64,000 nt of DNA, from the NCBI RefSeq assembly GCF_003473485.1, contig NC_053046.1:42679832-42743831 (forward strand), read 5' to 3'. Both the position numbers and the translations under genes were made by a program. The notes under the pieces were generated by a model. That model worked only from the letters and a program-made list of their open reading frames with translations, was not told where the DNA came from and searched no databases. Every line of letters starts with the position of its first letter. Positions within the stretch are counted from its first letter, which is position 1. Source of the stretch: Medicago truncatula. Lineage: Eukaryota; Streptophyta; Magnoliopsida; Fabales; Fabaceae. Positions 38,996 to 50,380 of the stretch are shown piece by piece.

Positions 38996-40827
38996 ATTTA
39001 TAAACTTTTTATAAGTTGACTTGACCGTTTTTTATCATTTTGCAACACAAAATTTCTATTTTCATTCCTTTATCCAATGCCTTAAAGGCAATGGTTAGTC
39101 TTTCCCTTTTAAATTATCCTCTTCAGAAGTGTAGAATACACATTTATTATTGAATTTAGAAAAGAAATCGATATTTAATTTAAGGGTAAAGTTGAAATAA
39201 TGTCATTAAACATAATAATTGAAGTAGATTTTTTATTATATTTCAAACTTTAAATTTTATTTTTACTTATATTTAGGATCAGATGAAGATGAAGTACATT
39301 TAAGAGAACAAGTTAAAATAAGATAAAAGTATTTTATTGAAAATTGTATTTTTAATGTTTTAAAACTTTCCCCTAAAAAAAAAAAAAGAAACTTAAAAAT
39401 TTAAATACGTATATTTTCAATACACAATTTATTTGTTAATTTCTTTTTCGCCCCTTAACTTATATCACAGGAATATAAGTTAGCATGACTCATTTATTTA
39501 TATATGAAAAGTGAACTTCGTGATCATTTATATCACATAGAGGCAAATTGAATGACAATAGAGAAAACTGTTGTACCAAAAAATAGTAAGGAAAACTCAT
39601 TAACACTCTATACGTGGAGAAAATTTAGTTAAATTACTTGCTGGTGCAAATGCAAGAGTCCCATTCATTTGTATCGTAAAATAAGTAAGATCCTTACAAA
39701 TAAAGTTTAAAAAATAAAGTAACACTTAATCACAATAGTTGTTGTCATGTCTGATCAGCACATCTTTGTGAACAAACGACATGTAAGTAACCAAGTATGC
39801 AACTACTTCCAAAGGGAAAAACGTGTGTAGAAACTACCTCATCCTCATGCCCACTATTGTGTTACCATTGGAATCTTCTATCTATAAATTGAAAGCAAAA
39901 CATTTTATTCATCACATAAACACCGAAATCATAAATTGTCTATAACTAATATCTTTAGTGTTTTTCCTCTCACTCTCGTTCACATTTGACATCTTACATG
40001 TTGTTGGTGACCATTGTATTTGTCGCTAAATTTTGAACATTTTAACGATCACTTATATGTCCATTAAAGATTAATAATTATCGCTAAAAGTAGTTTACGT
40101 TTTAGTGTTACAATGGCCACCGCAATATGTAAGATAACAATGTGGATGACCACCACATCATTTTATTGATCATAGCCGTTTGGTTCCATTCATAGTTATA
40201 TGGAGTACAAGTCTTTCTTTTAACTTTTTAATATATGCTATATACTAACCACAACAACTTAACCTTATAGCATAAAGTAGAGTCGTCAAATATATATAGA
40301 GAGTATTAAGCTTTAGTGTTGTCTCTTTTCTCATAATTTTGTTATTTATTTAAAGTGTCTTTTTACAATTTAATTTGTTGTTATTTTCCAAAAAGAAAAT
40401 TACTACAAAATAAAATAAAAAATTATTGAAAATATGTTTACAGTCTTATAAAATATTTCTTTAACATTGATGTTTGATATCCAGTATGATGATTTTCATA
40501 AAATATTTCACCGATTTTTGGTCTTGAAAGCACCAAATATTAAACTAAACATCAAATGAAAATTTTGTATGGACTAAACATAGTATGAGAATAATCCAAA
40601 ACAAAAAAAAAAAAACATAGTATGAGAAGTTCACAACACATCATCCTTAGAAATATTTTGTCACAGTAAGATTGTTCGTGAAAAAATGAGTGATAGTATA
40701 ATGGAGACTAAGAGAATGATGATTCATTTAGTTCATTTTAGAAAGGAATATTTAAGGCATATTCCTACTATTTTAACATTAATGGTTATTTTGATTAAAG
40801 AAGTGCATATTCCTACTATTCAACTTA
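38996..40827. other. gene-free AT-rich stretch
   Basis: Nothing coding is seen. A small inverted-repeat element lies at 39990-40136. Confidence 0.5.
39990..40136. mobile_element. small inverted-repeat element (MITE candidate)
   Basis: TCTTACATGTTGTTGGTGAC CATTGTA on the left is matched by the reverse complement of TACAATGGCCACCGCAATAT GTAAGA on the right, about 27 bases each with few mismatches, and separated by about 90 bases. No coding content. Confidence 0.5.
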
Positions 40828-40990
40828 TTTACTAACATAACCTAGATAACAAATTTATTTTCTTTTTCTTAATCTTCATGTTTGTTCTATACGTTCTCTT
40901 CCGCCATTGTCAAGCTCCTGCACCCTCTCCTCCATTTGATCCGGTATTTTAGACAAAGTCCAGCCTTGGTCGACTGTTGGCCAAATAAAG
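40828..40990 (+). repeat. partial copy A of the NSRP1 promoter/5'UTR sequence
   Basis: TTTATTTTCTTTTTCTTAAT, then TCTCTTCCGCCATTGTCAAG and CTCCTGCACCCTCTCCTCCA match the NSRP1 leader at 42507-42620. It is not followed by NSRP1 coding sequence. Confidence 0.6.
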
Positions 40991-41136
40991 GCGAGACTAT
41001 TGGCTATTTTGGATTCTCGTACATCTTCTTCTTAATCGACATTATGATGGTGACCATTGCAAAACTACTAAAAGGTAGGTAGATGAATGTAGTGCAGATA
41101 ACAACAACGAATTGAAACTGTTGAGCCATTATAGTT

Positions 41137-41460
41137 GTGGACTCAACGGTTACAATTCCTTATTGTTATTTGCACTTTAACAATCACAGAAGCATTAACA
41201 TTCAACTACCTTATAATGTGGTCTTGCAATGGTCGCCTTCTCTCTATCGAGAAAGAAGACACACAAGAAATTCATTAGTCGCCTTTACTTTACATGGTAT
41301 TTGGCTGGTAGTTGACTAAGGTGGGCTTTATCCTATTGTTTCGTACACTACCAAAGAGCCATTAACACATTTATTTTCTTCTTCTTAATCTTCCTTCTCT
41401 GTGATTTCTATGGTTTTCTCTTTTGTCATTGCCAAGTTCCTGCACACTATCTACCATTAT
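41137..41460 (+). repeat. partial copy B of the NSRP1 upstream/5'UTR sequence
   Basis: ACCAAAGAGCCATTAACACA and the following leader (TTTTGTCATTGCCAAGTTCC) match 42497-42600. Its upstream part (ACAATCACAGAAGCATTAAC, CTCTATCGAGAAAGAAGACA) matches about 41937-42110, so the whole upstream-leader unit is duplicated in tandem. Confidence 0.6.
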
Positions 41461-41475
41461 AGTTGTGATATATTT

Positions 41476-41867
41476 TTTTACGATTATAGCTACATATTAA
41501 TAGGCCCGTGAGATTTTTATTTTGTTAGATGTAGAGTAGTATTAGAACCGAAAAACTTACGTTTTTAGCCTTCAAATCAAATAGCATACGCAAAGTAATT
41601 TGTGAGGGTATTGCCCAGTTCGATGATAGCGTTTTCATTTAAAAATAATAATACATGATAAAAGTATGATGAGTAGTACTTCTACGTAGTATAATGAATT
41701 CTGTGTCATTGAATTGGACAATGCACCCACAAACTACTTTGCACCTACTGTTTGATTTGTTAGCTATGCTCCTTAGTTCTAGTACTACTCTACATGTAAC
41801 AAAATAAAATTTTTGAATAGCCTATTAATATGTAACTAGGTCTAGGACATAACTATAATCGTCAAAA
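41476..41867. repeat. long inverted repeat (arms ~160-170 bp, loop ~60-70 bp)
   Basis: The left arm (41476-41640; ACGATTATAGCTACATATTA, TTTTATTTTGTTAGATGTAG, CAAATCAAATAGCATACGCA, AAGTAATTTGTGAGGGTATT) pairs with the reverse complement of 41707-41866. Identity is roughly 80-85% by eye. Transcribed, it would fold into a long imperfect hairpin. It sits inside the duplicated NSRP1 upstream region. It may be a foldback MITE or a young hairpin/small-RNA locus. Confidence 0.65.
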
Positions 41868-42109
41868 AACAATAATCATAATCATAACGATATTGGCTCG
41901 ATGGTTCCAATTTCTGGTTGCTAGCTGCACTTTGAGAACAATAAAAGTACTAACATTCAACTACCTTATACTAATAGTAACTTACAATGGTCACTTTCTC
42001 TCTGTCGAGAAAGAAGATGCACAAGAAATCAAATAGATGCCTGTACCTTAGATGGTATTATGTCGACAGCAGATCAAGGTTGGACTTTGTCTTATTGCTA
42101 CGTACACTA

Positions 42110-42480
42110 AACCGAATTGTTTATTAAATTTAAAATAATTGAACCGAGGCAAACTATTTTAAAGTGAAATAAATTGTTGTAATGGTTTGATTCTACGGTT
42201 CAAAATCAAACCATGACTAATTTTAAGAAAAATCAAAATTTATTATTCCGATTGAATAATTTTTTTTTAAAAAATTGAATTGTTATTACCCTTAAAAAAA
42301 TATAAAAAATCAAACAAAACTAAATTTTAAATTTTTTAAAATTGAATCGAATTGCTCTAAACCAAACTGATAAATCATGAATTGAACCGCGCAATCTGTT
42401 TTAGTTGATTTCCATAATTGTTAGTTATGATTCTTTATTTTTTGGTTCGGTTCGGTTCAGCAATTCGGTTCGGTTTTTTT
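42110..42480. mobile_element. AT-rich MITE with GGTTCGGTTCGG ends
   Basis: The left side reads ACTAAACCGAATTG and the right side GGTTCGGTTCGGTTCAGCAA, CGGTTCGGTTTTTTTCCCAC. Many short CGGTT/AACCG motifs in both orientations suggest a decayed inverted-repeat element of a type common in plants. It ends about 30 bases before the NSRP1 leader. Confidence 0.4.
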
Positions 42481-42499
42481 CCCACCCATGGATTTGACC

Positions 42500-42696
42500 A
42501 AAGAGCCCTTAACAAATTTCTTTTCTTCTTCTTATTAATCTTCTTTTTCTTTCTCTACGATCGATTTCTAGATTTTCTCTTCCGCCATTGCCAAGCTCCT
42601 GCGCACTCCCCTCCATTCAATCCGCTCTCACATCATCTCTATCAGTTCCTCGATTTCTCTCCTCTTTCGTTGAATCCGTTTTTGTCGCTGTTCAAG
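42500..42696 (+). other. NSRP1: NSRP1 5' non-coding exon
   Basis: A CT-rich leader (CTTTCTCTACGATCGATTTC, CTCTTCCGCCATTGCCAAGC, CCTCTTTCGTTGAATCCG) ends in TTCAAG|GTAATTTTC, a good donor. The next acceptor in line is GTGCAG at 44541-44545, just before the NSRP1 start codon. The transcription start is not determined. Confidence 0.55.
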
Positions 42697-42924
42697 GTAA
42701 TTTTCTTCTATTTTTGCGTCATCTTTTCATATGTCACATTCTTTTGAGCATTATCCTTTTTTTTTTTTTTATTCAAAATTTAATTTTGCAATATTGAATC
42801 AATTAGTTTGAACTTGTTTAGTTCATCATCAGTTTGAATTCTATATACTGATTTTGGTCTCTCTCTGTTAGTTATTTGATTTCTTTACATACTAATCACA
42901 TGCGCACATCACGAAGTCTCTGTT

Positions 42925-44128
42925 TGGATAAACAGCTTAACCTGCAGCTTAATTTACATTATACAGGCTTATGTACAAGCTATTTATGTAACAAAAAATA
43001 AAATAAAGCTAAATTGTTTCATGGAAGCTATAAGTTGTTTTCATAAGCTATTTTTGAGAACTTGAAGAAATAATCTGAAAACAGCTTATGAACGTCATAA
43101 GCTGTTTTCACAAGTTATCCCAAACAATCTCACAAAATTTATGTCAGTAGATTAGCTCAAATAAGTCAATCCAAACAAACACTTAGGGACTGTTTGGATT
43201 GGCTTATTTTTCAGATTATGCAAATAAATAAGCTTTTATGTATTATTCATAAGCTTGTCAAGGTAGTTTACGAAAAAACAGCTTATGAAGATACAATTTT
43301 CGTTGGTTTCGTTAGTGAGAACATATGAATTAACATAAAAACTTATTTGCGTAAACTATTTTTCATAAGCTCAAAAATAAGCCAATCCAAATGGACCCTT
43401 AGTCATTTGGCATCACAATGTCTTGTGCATTTGTGTTTATTGAACTTACTTGAGTTCCCTGAGGTTTCAAAGCTCTGTTGGCTGTTCTGTTGCCTATACT
43501 ACCAACTTTAATTTTATCTATTGCAGAATAATGGAATATTTTTTACCATTGTGTTTATATTTTTTTCATTGTTCCAGCTAGTTGAAAATTTAGGCCACGT
43601 ACTATGGGCCTGTTTGAATTGGCTTATTTGAGCTCATCTACTGCCATAAGCACTTGTGACACTGTTTGGGTTAACTTGTGAAAAGAGCTTATGACGTGGT
43701 CAAAAGTTTTTTTAGCTTATTTATATAAGCTCTGAAGGATAGCTTATGAAAATAGCTTATACATTATACGAAAGAAGTTTGAATTTATATTACCTTCTGT
43801 TATAGAAGTAGCTTATTCAACACTTATATGATAAACACTTATGTTATGCTATATGCTGCAAAATAAGATGTTTATCTAAACAGGGTCTAGGTTGCTACTT
43901 CTAATCTGATGCTTGAATGCACATCTACTTTTAGTTGATGGCTTCTTGTTGGTATTTTATTCTGAATATATTTCATTAAGTTTAATTGTTTTCGTATAAG
44001 CTTATGAATATAAGCGGAAAACATCGTACGAACAATGTCATAAGTTGTTTTCATAAGTTCTCCCAAACTGTTTCACAAAACTGATATAAGTAGATAAGCT
44101 TAAATAAGCCAATCCGAACAGGCCAATA
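42925..44128. mobile_element. cluster of hAT-type MITEs in NSRP1 intron 1
   Basis: At least three elements with CTGTTTGGATTGGCTTATTT-type ends lie nose to tail: about 42925-43184 (TCTGTTTGGATAAACAGC ... CAATCCAAACAAACACTTA), 43184-43402 (GGGACTGTTTGGATTGGCTT ... AAGCCAATCCAAATGGACCC) and 43604-44128 (GGGCCTGTTTGAATTGGCTT ... AAGCCAATCCGAACAGGCC), the last perhaps with a nested piece ending near 43890. All contain AAGCTTATGA/TCATAAGCTT motifs. None codes for protein. Confidence 0.65.
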
Positions 44129-44565
44129 GTCATTTGGTCTTTCACATGCTAGTCATATGTGCACACCACAAAGTCTTGTGCATTTGTGTTATATCTTTTT
44201 TAATTTTCTTGTATTCCTTTGTTCAAATTTTTTTTCTTGTATTCCTCAAGGGTTCAAAGATGTTGCCTATACTATCAACTTTAGGAATTTTATTTATTAC
44301 ACACTGATGGAGTATTTTTTTTTTACTATTGTTTGCATATTTGTTATGCTGTTCAGGCTACTTGAAAATTTTGGCCACATACTTAGTAGCTACTTATAAT
44401 CTGATGTTTGAATGCACATCTACTGCTTGTTGCTGGCATCTTGTTTTTTAGTGTGAATATATTTCTTCTATGATTAAAGCTAGCTGCTTTCTTACAAATA
44501 TAATTGTAAACAAGCAATGAATTTTTCACTGTGTTCAAAGTGCAGCAAAAAAGAAGCCACTTCAA

Positions 44566-46238
44566 ATGAACAAGTATGGCTTGAACCTTAGGCCTGCAAA
44601 GCCGAAGAAGCAACCACCGAGGCCGTCCATTGCCCTCGGCTTTAATGAAGATGATGATAATGACGTTGAAAAAGAAATTGCTATCCAGGCCAGCAAGAGT
44701 AAAAGTCTCAAGGAAGTACGTAAACCTTACATTTTAATCTGGTGGTTGTTATTATGTTGTATTTGTTTGTATAGATTATGATCTAACTTTCCATTTTTTT
44801 TTTTTCTATCCCTTTTTTAAGGTTGAGGAGCAGCAAAGAAAAGCCTTGGAAGAAGATCCGACCATATTTGATTATGACGGAGTCTATGATAAAATGAAAG
44901 AGAAAGTTGCTCGTCCATTGATACAAGATCGCGAAGAGAGAAAGGTATGGTTGCAGTTTTTACAATTTTCTTAAAATTTCAATCAAACAACACTGCATTT
45001 TGTTTAGCTCAGTAGAGAATCATAACGGAAAATCTATGCCAAGTTTCATCATAATTATGAGTTACGACCTTTGCAATATGAAAGTGCATATTCACATGCT
45101 TACATGACGGATCCTAGTAAAATTGACTGTATCTTTTTTTGTTTTGCTGTTTTGTTTTCTTTTGATTTAAAATAGCGTTTTCATTGTTTTAGAGAAGGTT
45201 GAAACTGGAAAGTAGTGAAAATAGTCGCGTGTCTACTCCTTTCCAATAGTTTTGTTTAACTTGTTTTTTATTTTAACTTGCTGAAATGTGTTCATTTTGG
45301 GTAATTTGGCAAATAACATTGTTACTCATCAACTTTGAATCATTGATGCAGCCAAAATATATCCAAAACCTGATTCAGAAAGCAAAAGAGCGAGAGCAGT
45401 ATCGCGAGATTGTATATGAGAAAAAGATTGCCAAGGAGAGAAGCAAAGACGATCACCTCTTTGCCGACAAAGACAAATATGTAACAGAAGCATATAGAAG
45501 AAAGCTGGCTGAACGAGAGAAACAGATGGAACTAGAACGTATACGCGAACTTCAAGAGGAAAGAGAGGATGTATGCTCCTGCTTTTTTCAGTAATTCATT
45601 AATCATTATGTTATTTTCATATCTCTTGTTGTCAACCTGATTTTCATGTATTTTAAAATGGTCTATTGTTTTTCTTTCTTTCTTTCTCCCTCAACTTTTT
45701 CAGTTAATTTGGTATGCTTGTTTATGGTTTAATTTCTATATCTATATTTTAAATTGCTGACATAATTTGTTTTTAATTATTTGCATAGGTTACGAAGAAG
45801 AAGGACTTTTTGCTTGATTTTTATACAAACCTTGATAAAAATGTTGCTTTTGGTGCAAAAGATGCTCAGGGGAGAAAACGTGACAATCGGGCCGAGAATA
45901 GAGTTCTAGAGAAACGAGAGGGAATGAGCCCTGATGCATCAAATCAGCACCAGGATGGTAATACAGATGAAGAGCAACATTCGTTGGCTAAGACAAGTTC
46001 ACCAGAAGAGTCTCCAGGGAAAAAGATCGGTGATCAGGGTGAAACTTCAAATCTTTCTAATATAAGTGCCAGTCCCTTGGCTATGAGGCCAAATCCCGAT
46101 GCTTCTGCAGAGGAAAAGAGTCCAGTTGAGCAGCCACCAGCTTCACAACCAAATCCTGAGCATCACAAAAGAAGTCAAGATGCTGTGGCTGCAGCAAAAG
46201 AACGTTTTCTGGCACGTAAGCGAGCAAAGCAACAGTGA
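44566..46238 (+). CDS. NSRP1: nuclear speckle splicing regulatory protein 1-like (NSRP1, DUF2040), 313 aa
   Basis: Four coding exons: 44566-44715, 44822-44944, 45352-45570 and 45789-46238, all phase 0 with good GT/AG sites. The protein starts MNKYGLNLRPAKPKKQPPRP, then acidic GFNEDDDNDVEKE. The conserved DUF2040 core follows (KALEEDPTIFDYDGVYDKMK; PKYIQNLIQKAKEREQYREI; FADKDKYVTEAYRRKLAERE; KKDFLLDFYTNLDKNVAFGA), a charged helical region. The tail is a Ser/Glu/Pro-rich disordered stretch ending AKERFLARKRAKQQ. NSRP1/CCDC55 proteins sit in nuclear speckles and influence alternative splicing in animals; the plant role is inferred. Length is normal for plant members. A non-coding exon upstream and a 1.85 kb MITE-filled intron precede the start codon. 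Confidence 0.9.
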
Positions 46239-47890
46239 ACGATTTCCAGCTTTTGCTTAAAGATGTCTGGGGACACATACTGGTCTTTTTAGTATTTGGT
46301 GTTTGATTTAATACCCATAATGTTGTGTCACCTTTAATGCTAAAGAATTTAGGAGTCATAGAATGAACTGGTTCCTCGGTGGCAGTGTACAATATTTTGC
46401 CAATTACATGGAATCTATGTTTGGTGCTATATATACCCCTTTTTTTATTTAACCCCTAAGATTTTTTTTAGGAATCCTTTGTTATTTTAACATTAACATC
46501 ATTGTTTTAGCACTCACTATTATACTTATGGTCCGCTATCTCCTCACCATGAAATTCCTCTGATGCATCTCTTGCGTTTGACTTTCTTTGTGGTTCTCAG
46601 TTCTTAGTTGACTTTTGTTTCTTCTCTGGTGTAATTTTTCTTATTGGATCAAACCCCAAATCTTCAAGTGAGAAACCTAAGTTTGCATAGTTGGAGGTGC
46701 TGCTTATGTCTATTTTGCGTTGTGAATAAATCTTCGGCTTAGAATACTGGGTACTCTATTGTTGGCCGGAGGAACTATGCTCCTTATATAACACTGAAAT
46801 ACAGAGATGTCCCTGTCATGTTATGTTTGAACTCCCTAAACTCTAAATGACGCTCTAACCCCCTCTAGTTTCCAAAAAGCACCCACCTGCCTGCCCTCTT
46901 CATTAGCGGCATTTAAGTCTCTGCTAACTTGGATAAATTTTTTTTCACAGCCCGTTACCTTTACTCGTCGCTTTAATTCTTAGATTCATTTGCCTAACCG
47001 CTTTGTATAGGACATTTCGTTCATCCCTCTCGTCATTGCTCTCAGTTTCATTTACTGAGACATGTTGTAATTGTTTCATTTGACGACAACAAAGACATTT
47101 GAATTCTACCATATTAGGGGAGATCTTTATTTCTGGTATTGGGTTTGGCCGTGAGCATCATTTTCCATTAATTACCAAAAAAGTGTTTTAGCTAAAATTA
47201 CATTTCTATTGCAATAAATGTTGAATATTTAAAAAACCAATTGAAAGGAATTCATATTAAAATGAATAATATGTATTTTTTAAATAATTAAATAGTACAT
47301 ATTTTTGTGTATGTGTCTAAATCTTATGTCCAAAGTCTTCTATCCATTCTAATATTTTTCACTGAACATATTATTAATCAGAGAGTATAATTTTATAAAT
47401 AAAAAAATAGAGAGTACATTGAAAAAAGGCAATTCATATTGCATTGAAATTTTTTTAAAGAAAAATTCATATTATATTAGAGTTGATCGTGAGTTCATTG
47501 AGAGTAAGGTACATAATATTAATTCGAGAATACATTTAAAAAGAAAAAGTAATTAATATTCTAAAATTTTTAATAAAATTGAAACTCGTTTTGTTCACTT
47601 CATAGGGTAGATATGCTTATCTTACCACTAGTTGGTGATGATATGTTAGTTTATGATTATCATACACTTAGTTGTTGAGGTTATGTTAGTTTCTACATAA
47701 TTATTTCTTGTCAAGGAATAAACCCATGCCCAGGTGTGAGCTATGTTGTACTTTCTGGCCTATAGAAAGTGTGCGTGTAATTTGCTAGCTGATTTAGAAG
47801 TTCTTAATATATATTTCTGGCCTATATATGTTTTGTTTTGTTTTGATTATTAGTGAAGTGTGACACATGTGTGCAACAACTATATGACAA
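46239..47890. other. NSRP1 3' flank and gene-free stretch
   Basis: The first few hundred bases are probably NSRP1 3'UTR. The rest shows no coding region or clear element. Confidence 0.45.
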
Positions 47891-47894
47891 ATCT

Positions 47895-48024
47895 ATGTCT
47901 CTATGAGCATAGCTCAGTTGGGGGACATGCATAATTATATGCAGGGGTTGTAGTTCGAACCCCAGACACCCCACTTATTAATCTTGAAAAAGGTGAATTC
48001 TAGTCACTAGACTATTTGACAAAA
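47895..48024 (+). mobile_element. tRNA-derived SINE
   Basis: GAGCATAGCTCAGTTGGGGG is a tRNA-like box A and GTAGTTCGAACCCCAGACAC contains box B (GTTCGAACC) about 50 bases on. A short unrelated tail follows, with CACCCCACTTATTAATC and CACTAGACTATTTGAC at the 3' end. It is too long and unpaired for a functional tRNA gene. A degraded relative is at 34498-34612. Confidence 0.65.
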
Positions 48025-48309
48025 AAAATGACAAATCTATCTAATCTAATCTAAATGAAACAAATTCTAATCTAAAATGATCACAATGATGTCAATGAAT
48101 ATAATAGTGAAAAGTGTACAAGGGTTGCATCAAAGACTTGCATCTGATATGGTAAACTAAAAATTGAAGACTTACAGATAATTTTCATGCTATAAATACA
48201 TAGGAAAATAAGCAACCTCAAACATCTACACAACAATTAGGAACATATACACTAGATTTTCTGCAAAGGGAAATTAAGATCATTTGAAAAAGAGGAAAAA
48301 TAAGCAAAA

Positions 48310-49427
48310 ATGGGAGAACAAGTGAGCAACAAGTAGATTCTAGCTGTAGACTATATAACTGGTAATCCAAAACAAACAGACATGTATTTGAAAACCTCTA
48401 CCATTAGCTTACAACTTCCTAAAGATGCTTCAGAAGCTGTTTTGGTTAAGAACTTAGTTTTATCTTGTGATCCTTACATGAGAGGAACCAAAAGAACAGG
48501 CAAAAATAACCTCTTTTATTCCTTCTCTCCTGATTCAGTAAGTTCACAATTACTTGTACAACTTTCCAAATTTTATTATTATTTTCTCAATTATACATCT
48601 AAATTAATATTGCCTGCACTACTTTCAAACCATTCTTTAATTTAGTTATAGCTATGATCAAGTATATATAAAGATAAAGATTACATATGTGGTTGTCTCT
48701 TCTAAAGGTTTAATTTTGTGATGTTAAAATGTTTCTCTCAGCCAATTGTTGGATATGGAGTAGTAAAGTTTTTCCCTTAGGTTTCTGAACTTGTTATCGT
48801 AATTGACTGACAATCAACTTTTTATATTTCATAGAACACAAGACTTGCTTTAGGCCTCACTTTTTTTTGGGCCATCATTAAATATCCTAATGAACAATTG
48901 AAGAAATAATGATCAAAAACCTAAGGAAATCAATTTTTCTCAACTAAGATTAGAAATTTGTTTCTTGTGAACCATAAAGAGTACTCTTCCAACCTCTTTT
49001 GAAATGAATGCTAAACATGTACACAATCTTTTGTTCTGTTTCAATAGTTGATAGGTACTTTCCCGAAGGAATTGACATATACTTTGACAATGTTGGTGGA
49101 CACATGCTTGAAGCAGCCCTTCTTAACATGAGACGCCGCGGTCGAATTGTGGTGGCTGGAATGATCTCACAGTATGAACTTGATGAACCTCAGGGCATAA
49201 AAAATTTGATCAACATCATATACAAGCAGATTCATGTCGATGCATTCACTGTATATGATTACTATCATTTATATCCCAAGTTTTTGGACACAATTTTGCC
49301 TTATGTTAGGGAAGGGAAGATAGCATATGTTGAAGATATAGCTATAGGCATTGAGAGTGGACCAGCTGCATTAGAAGCAATGTTCACAGGCAAAAGTGCT
49401 GACGAACAAGTTGTTTTAGTTTGCTGA
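48310..49427 (+). pseudogene. NADP-dependent 2-alkenal reductase (MDR family) pseudogene
   Basis: The first exon (48310-48537) reads MGEQVSNK, then an in-frame TAG at 48334 where relatives have Gln, then ILAVDYITGNPKQTDMYLKT, LPKDASEAVLVKNLVLSCDP and YMRGTK, the N-terminus of plant alkenal double-bond reductases. A scrap of exon 2 (QPIVGYGVVKF, about 48740-48775) remains. The central exons with the NADP-binding fold are absent. The last exon (49048-49427) is intact: RYFPEGIDIYFDNVGGHMLE, MRRRGRIVVAGMISQYELDE, and the normal C-terminus ending SADEQVVLVC. About 140 of about 345 residues are missing, so this is a dead copy. Active relatives reduce the C=C bond of reactive aldehydes such as 4-hydroxynonenal in the cytosol. 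Confidence 0.85.
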
Positions 49428-50380
49428 TGAATAACTTAGTGTAGCCTTAATCCATTTCATTTAGATTTAGATTTGTCATTGTAACTACAATTTCAAGAGA
49501 TTGTGTTGTGAGTAATAACAGATTGTTGTCTTGTGTTAAACATTAGACATTTACTAATAAGCGTATGCTTTTCATTTAGCTTTAACTATAACTAAATAAA
49601 TACAAGATGGAGCCAAAATAAAGTGATTTTCAGTTGATTATTATTAACTAAAACTAGAAGTGATTTTTTTTTTCTCGATAAAAAGGCCAAAATAAACTTC
49701 TGATTGAGATAATCACGACAAGTTTCACTTTATGATAAAGTGTATGTTACAATTTTAGTGATTTTTCGTATACACCGAATTTTGTTTAGACATTTATCTT
49801 ACTAAACATATGTAAATGCTAAGTGTATGTTTAGTTTTATTTTTTTATTTTTAGAGGAGATAAAATTGTTTTCAGAGATATATAATTCATTTTGAAAAAT
49901 TTAATTAATTTTGAGTAGACTTAATTTTACTTTTAGAATTGATTCTAATGTGAATCTAAAGAGGCCATCAGTTTTAGAAATTTATGTATTTGTTACAACT
50001 CCTTTAAAAAGGGAGAATCTTAAAAAACAAAATCTTTATTAAAAAAACAAAAAATCTAAAATTTGCCTTAATACGATCGTAGTTTTAAAATTCAGATCGG
50101 ACCGGTCCGGTTGAGAACCGGTGGTGTGTCTGGTTTGATTTGCATGATGGATCTGTCATGCACTTAAACCGGCAAACCGCATTGACTCGGTTAAAACCGG
50201 TGATCCAATGGTTTAGACAAACCGGACCGGTTTAGACACAGTTTTTCACAAATTCAAATCCAATTCCTTTCGGACCAATCTAACAAGTAACGGTAATTTT
50301 GCGCGCGGGTTTGCATAAACGTTCAAATTCATAAATCCATGAAAACGAGATTGAAACTTGAAGAAAAAGAGTGGCGAGAA
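49428..50380. other. intergenic, promoter side of SPO11-1
   Basis: No gene is seen. At about 50090-50240 an inverted-repeat element is present: ATCGGACCGGTCCGGTTGAG on the left and AACCGGACCGGTTTAGAC on the right, with further AACCGG motifs between. It lies about 140 bases before the SPO11-1 start codon. Confidence 0.5.

Noticed and set aside
47895-48024. A functional tRNA gene
   Set aside because: Boxes A and B are present, but there is no acceptor or anticodon stem pairing in a tRNA-sized fold, and a SINE-like tail follows.
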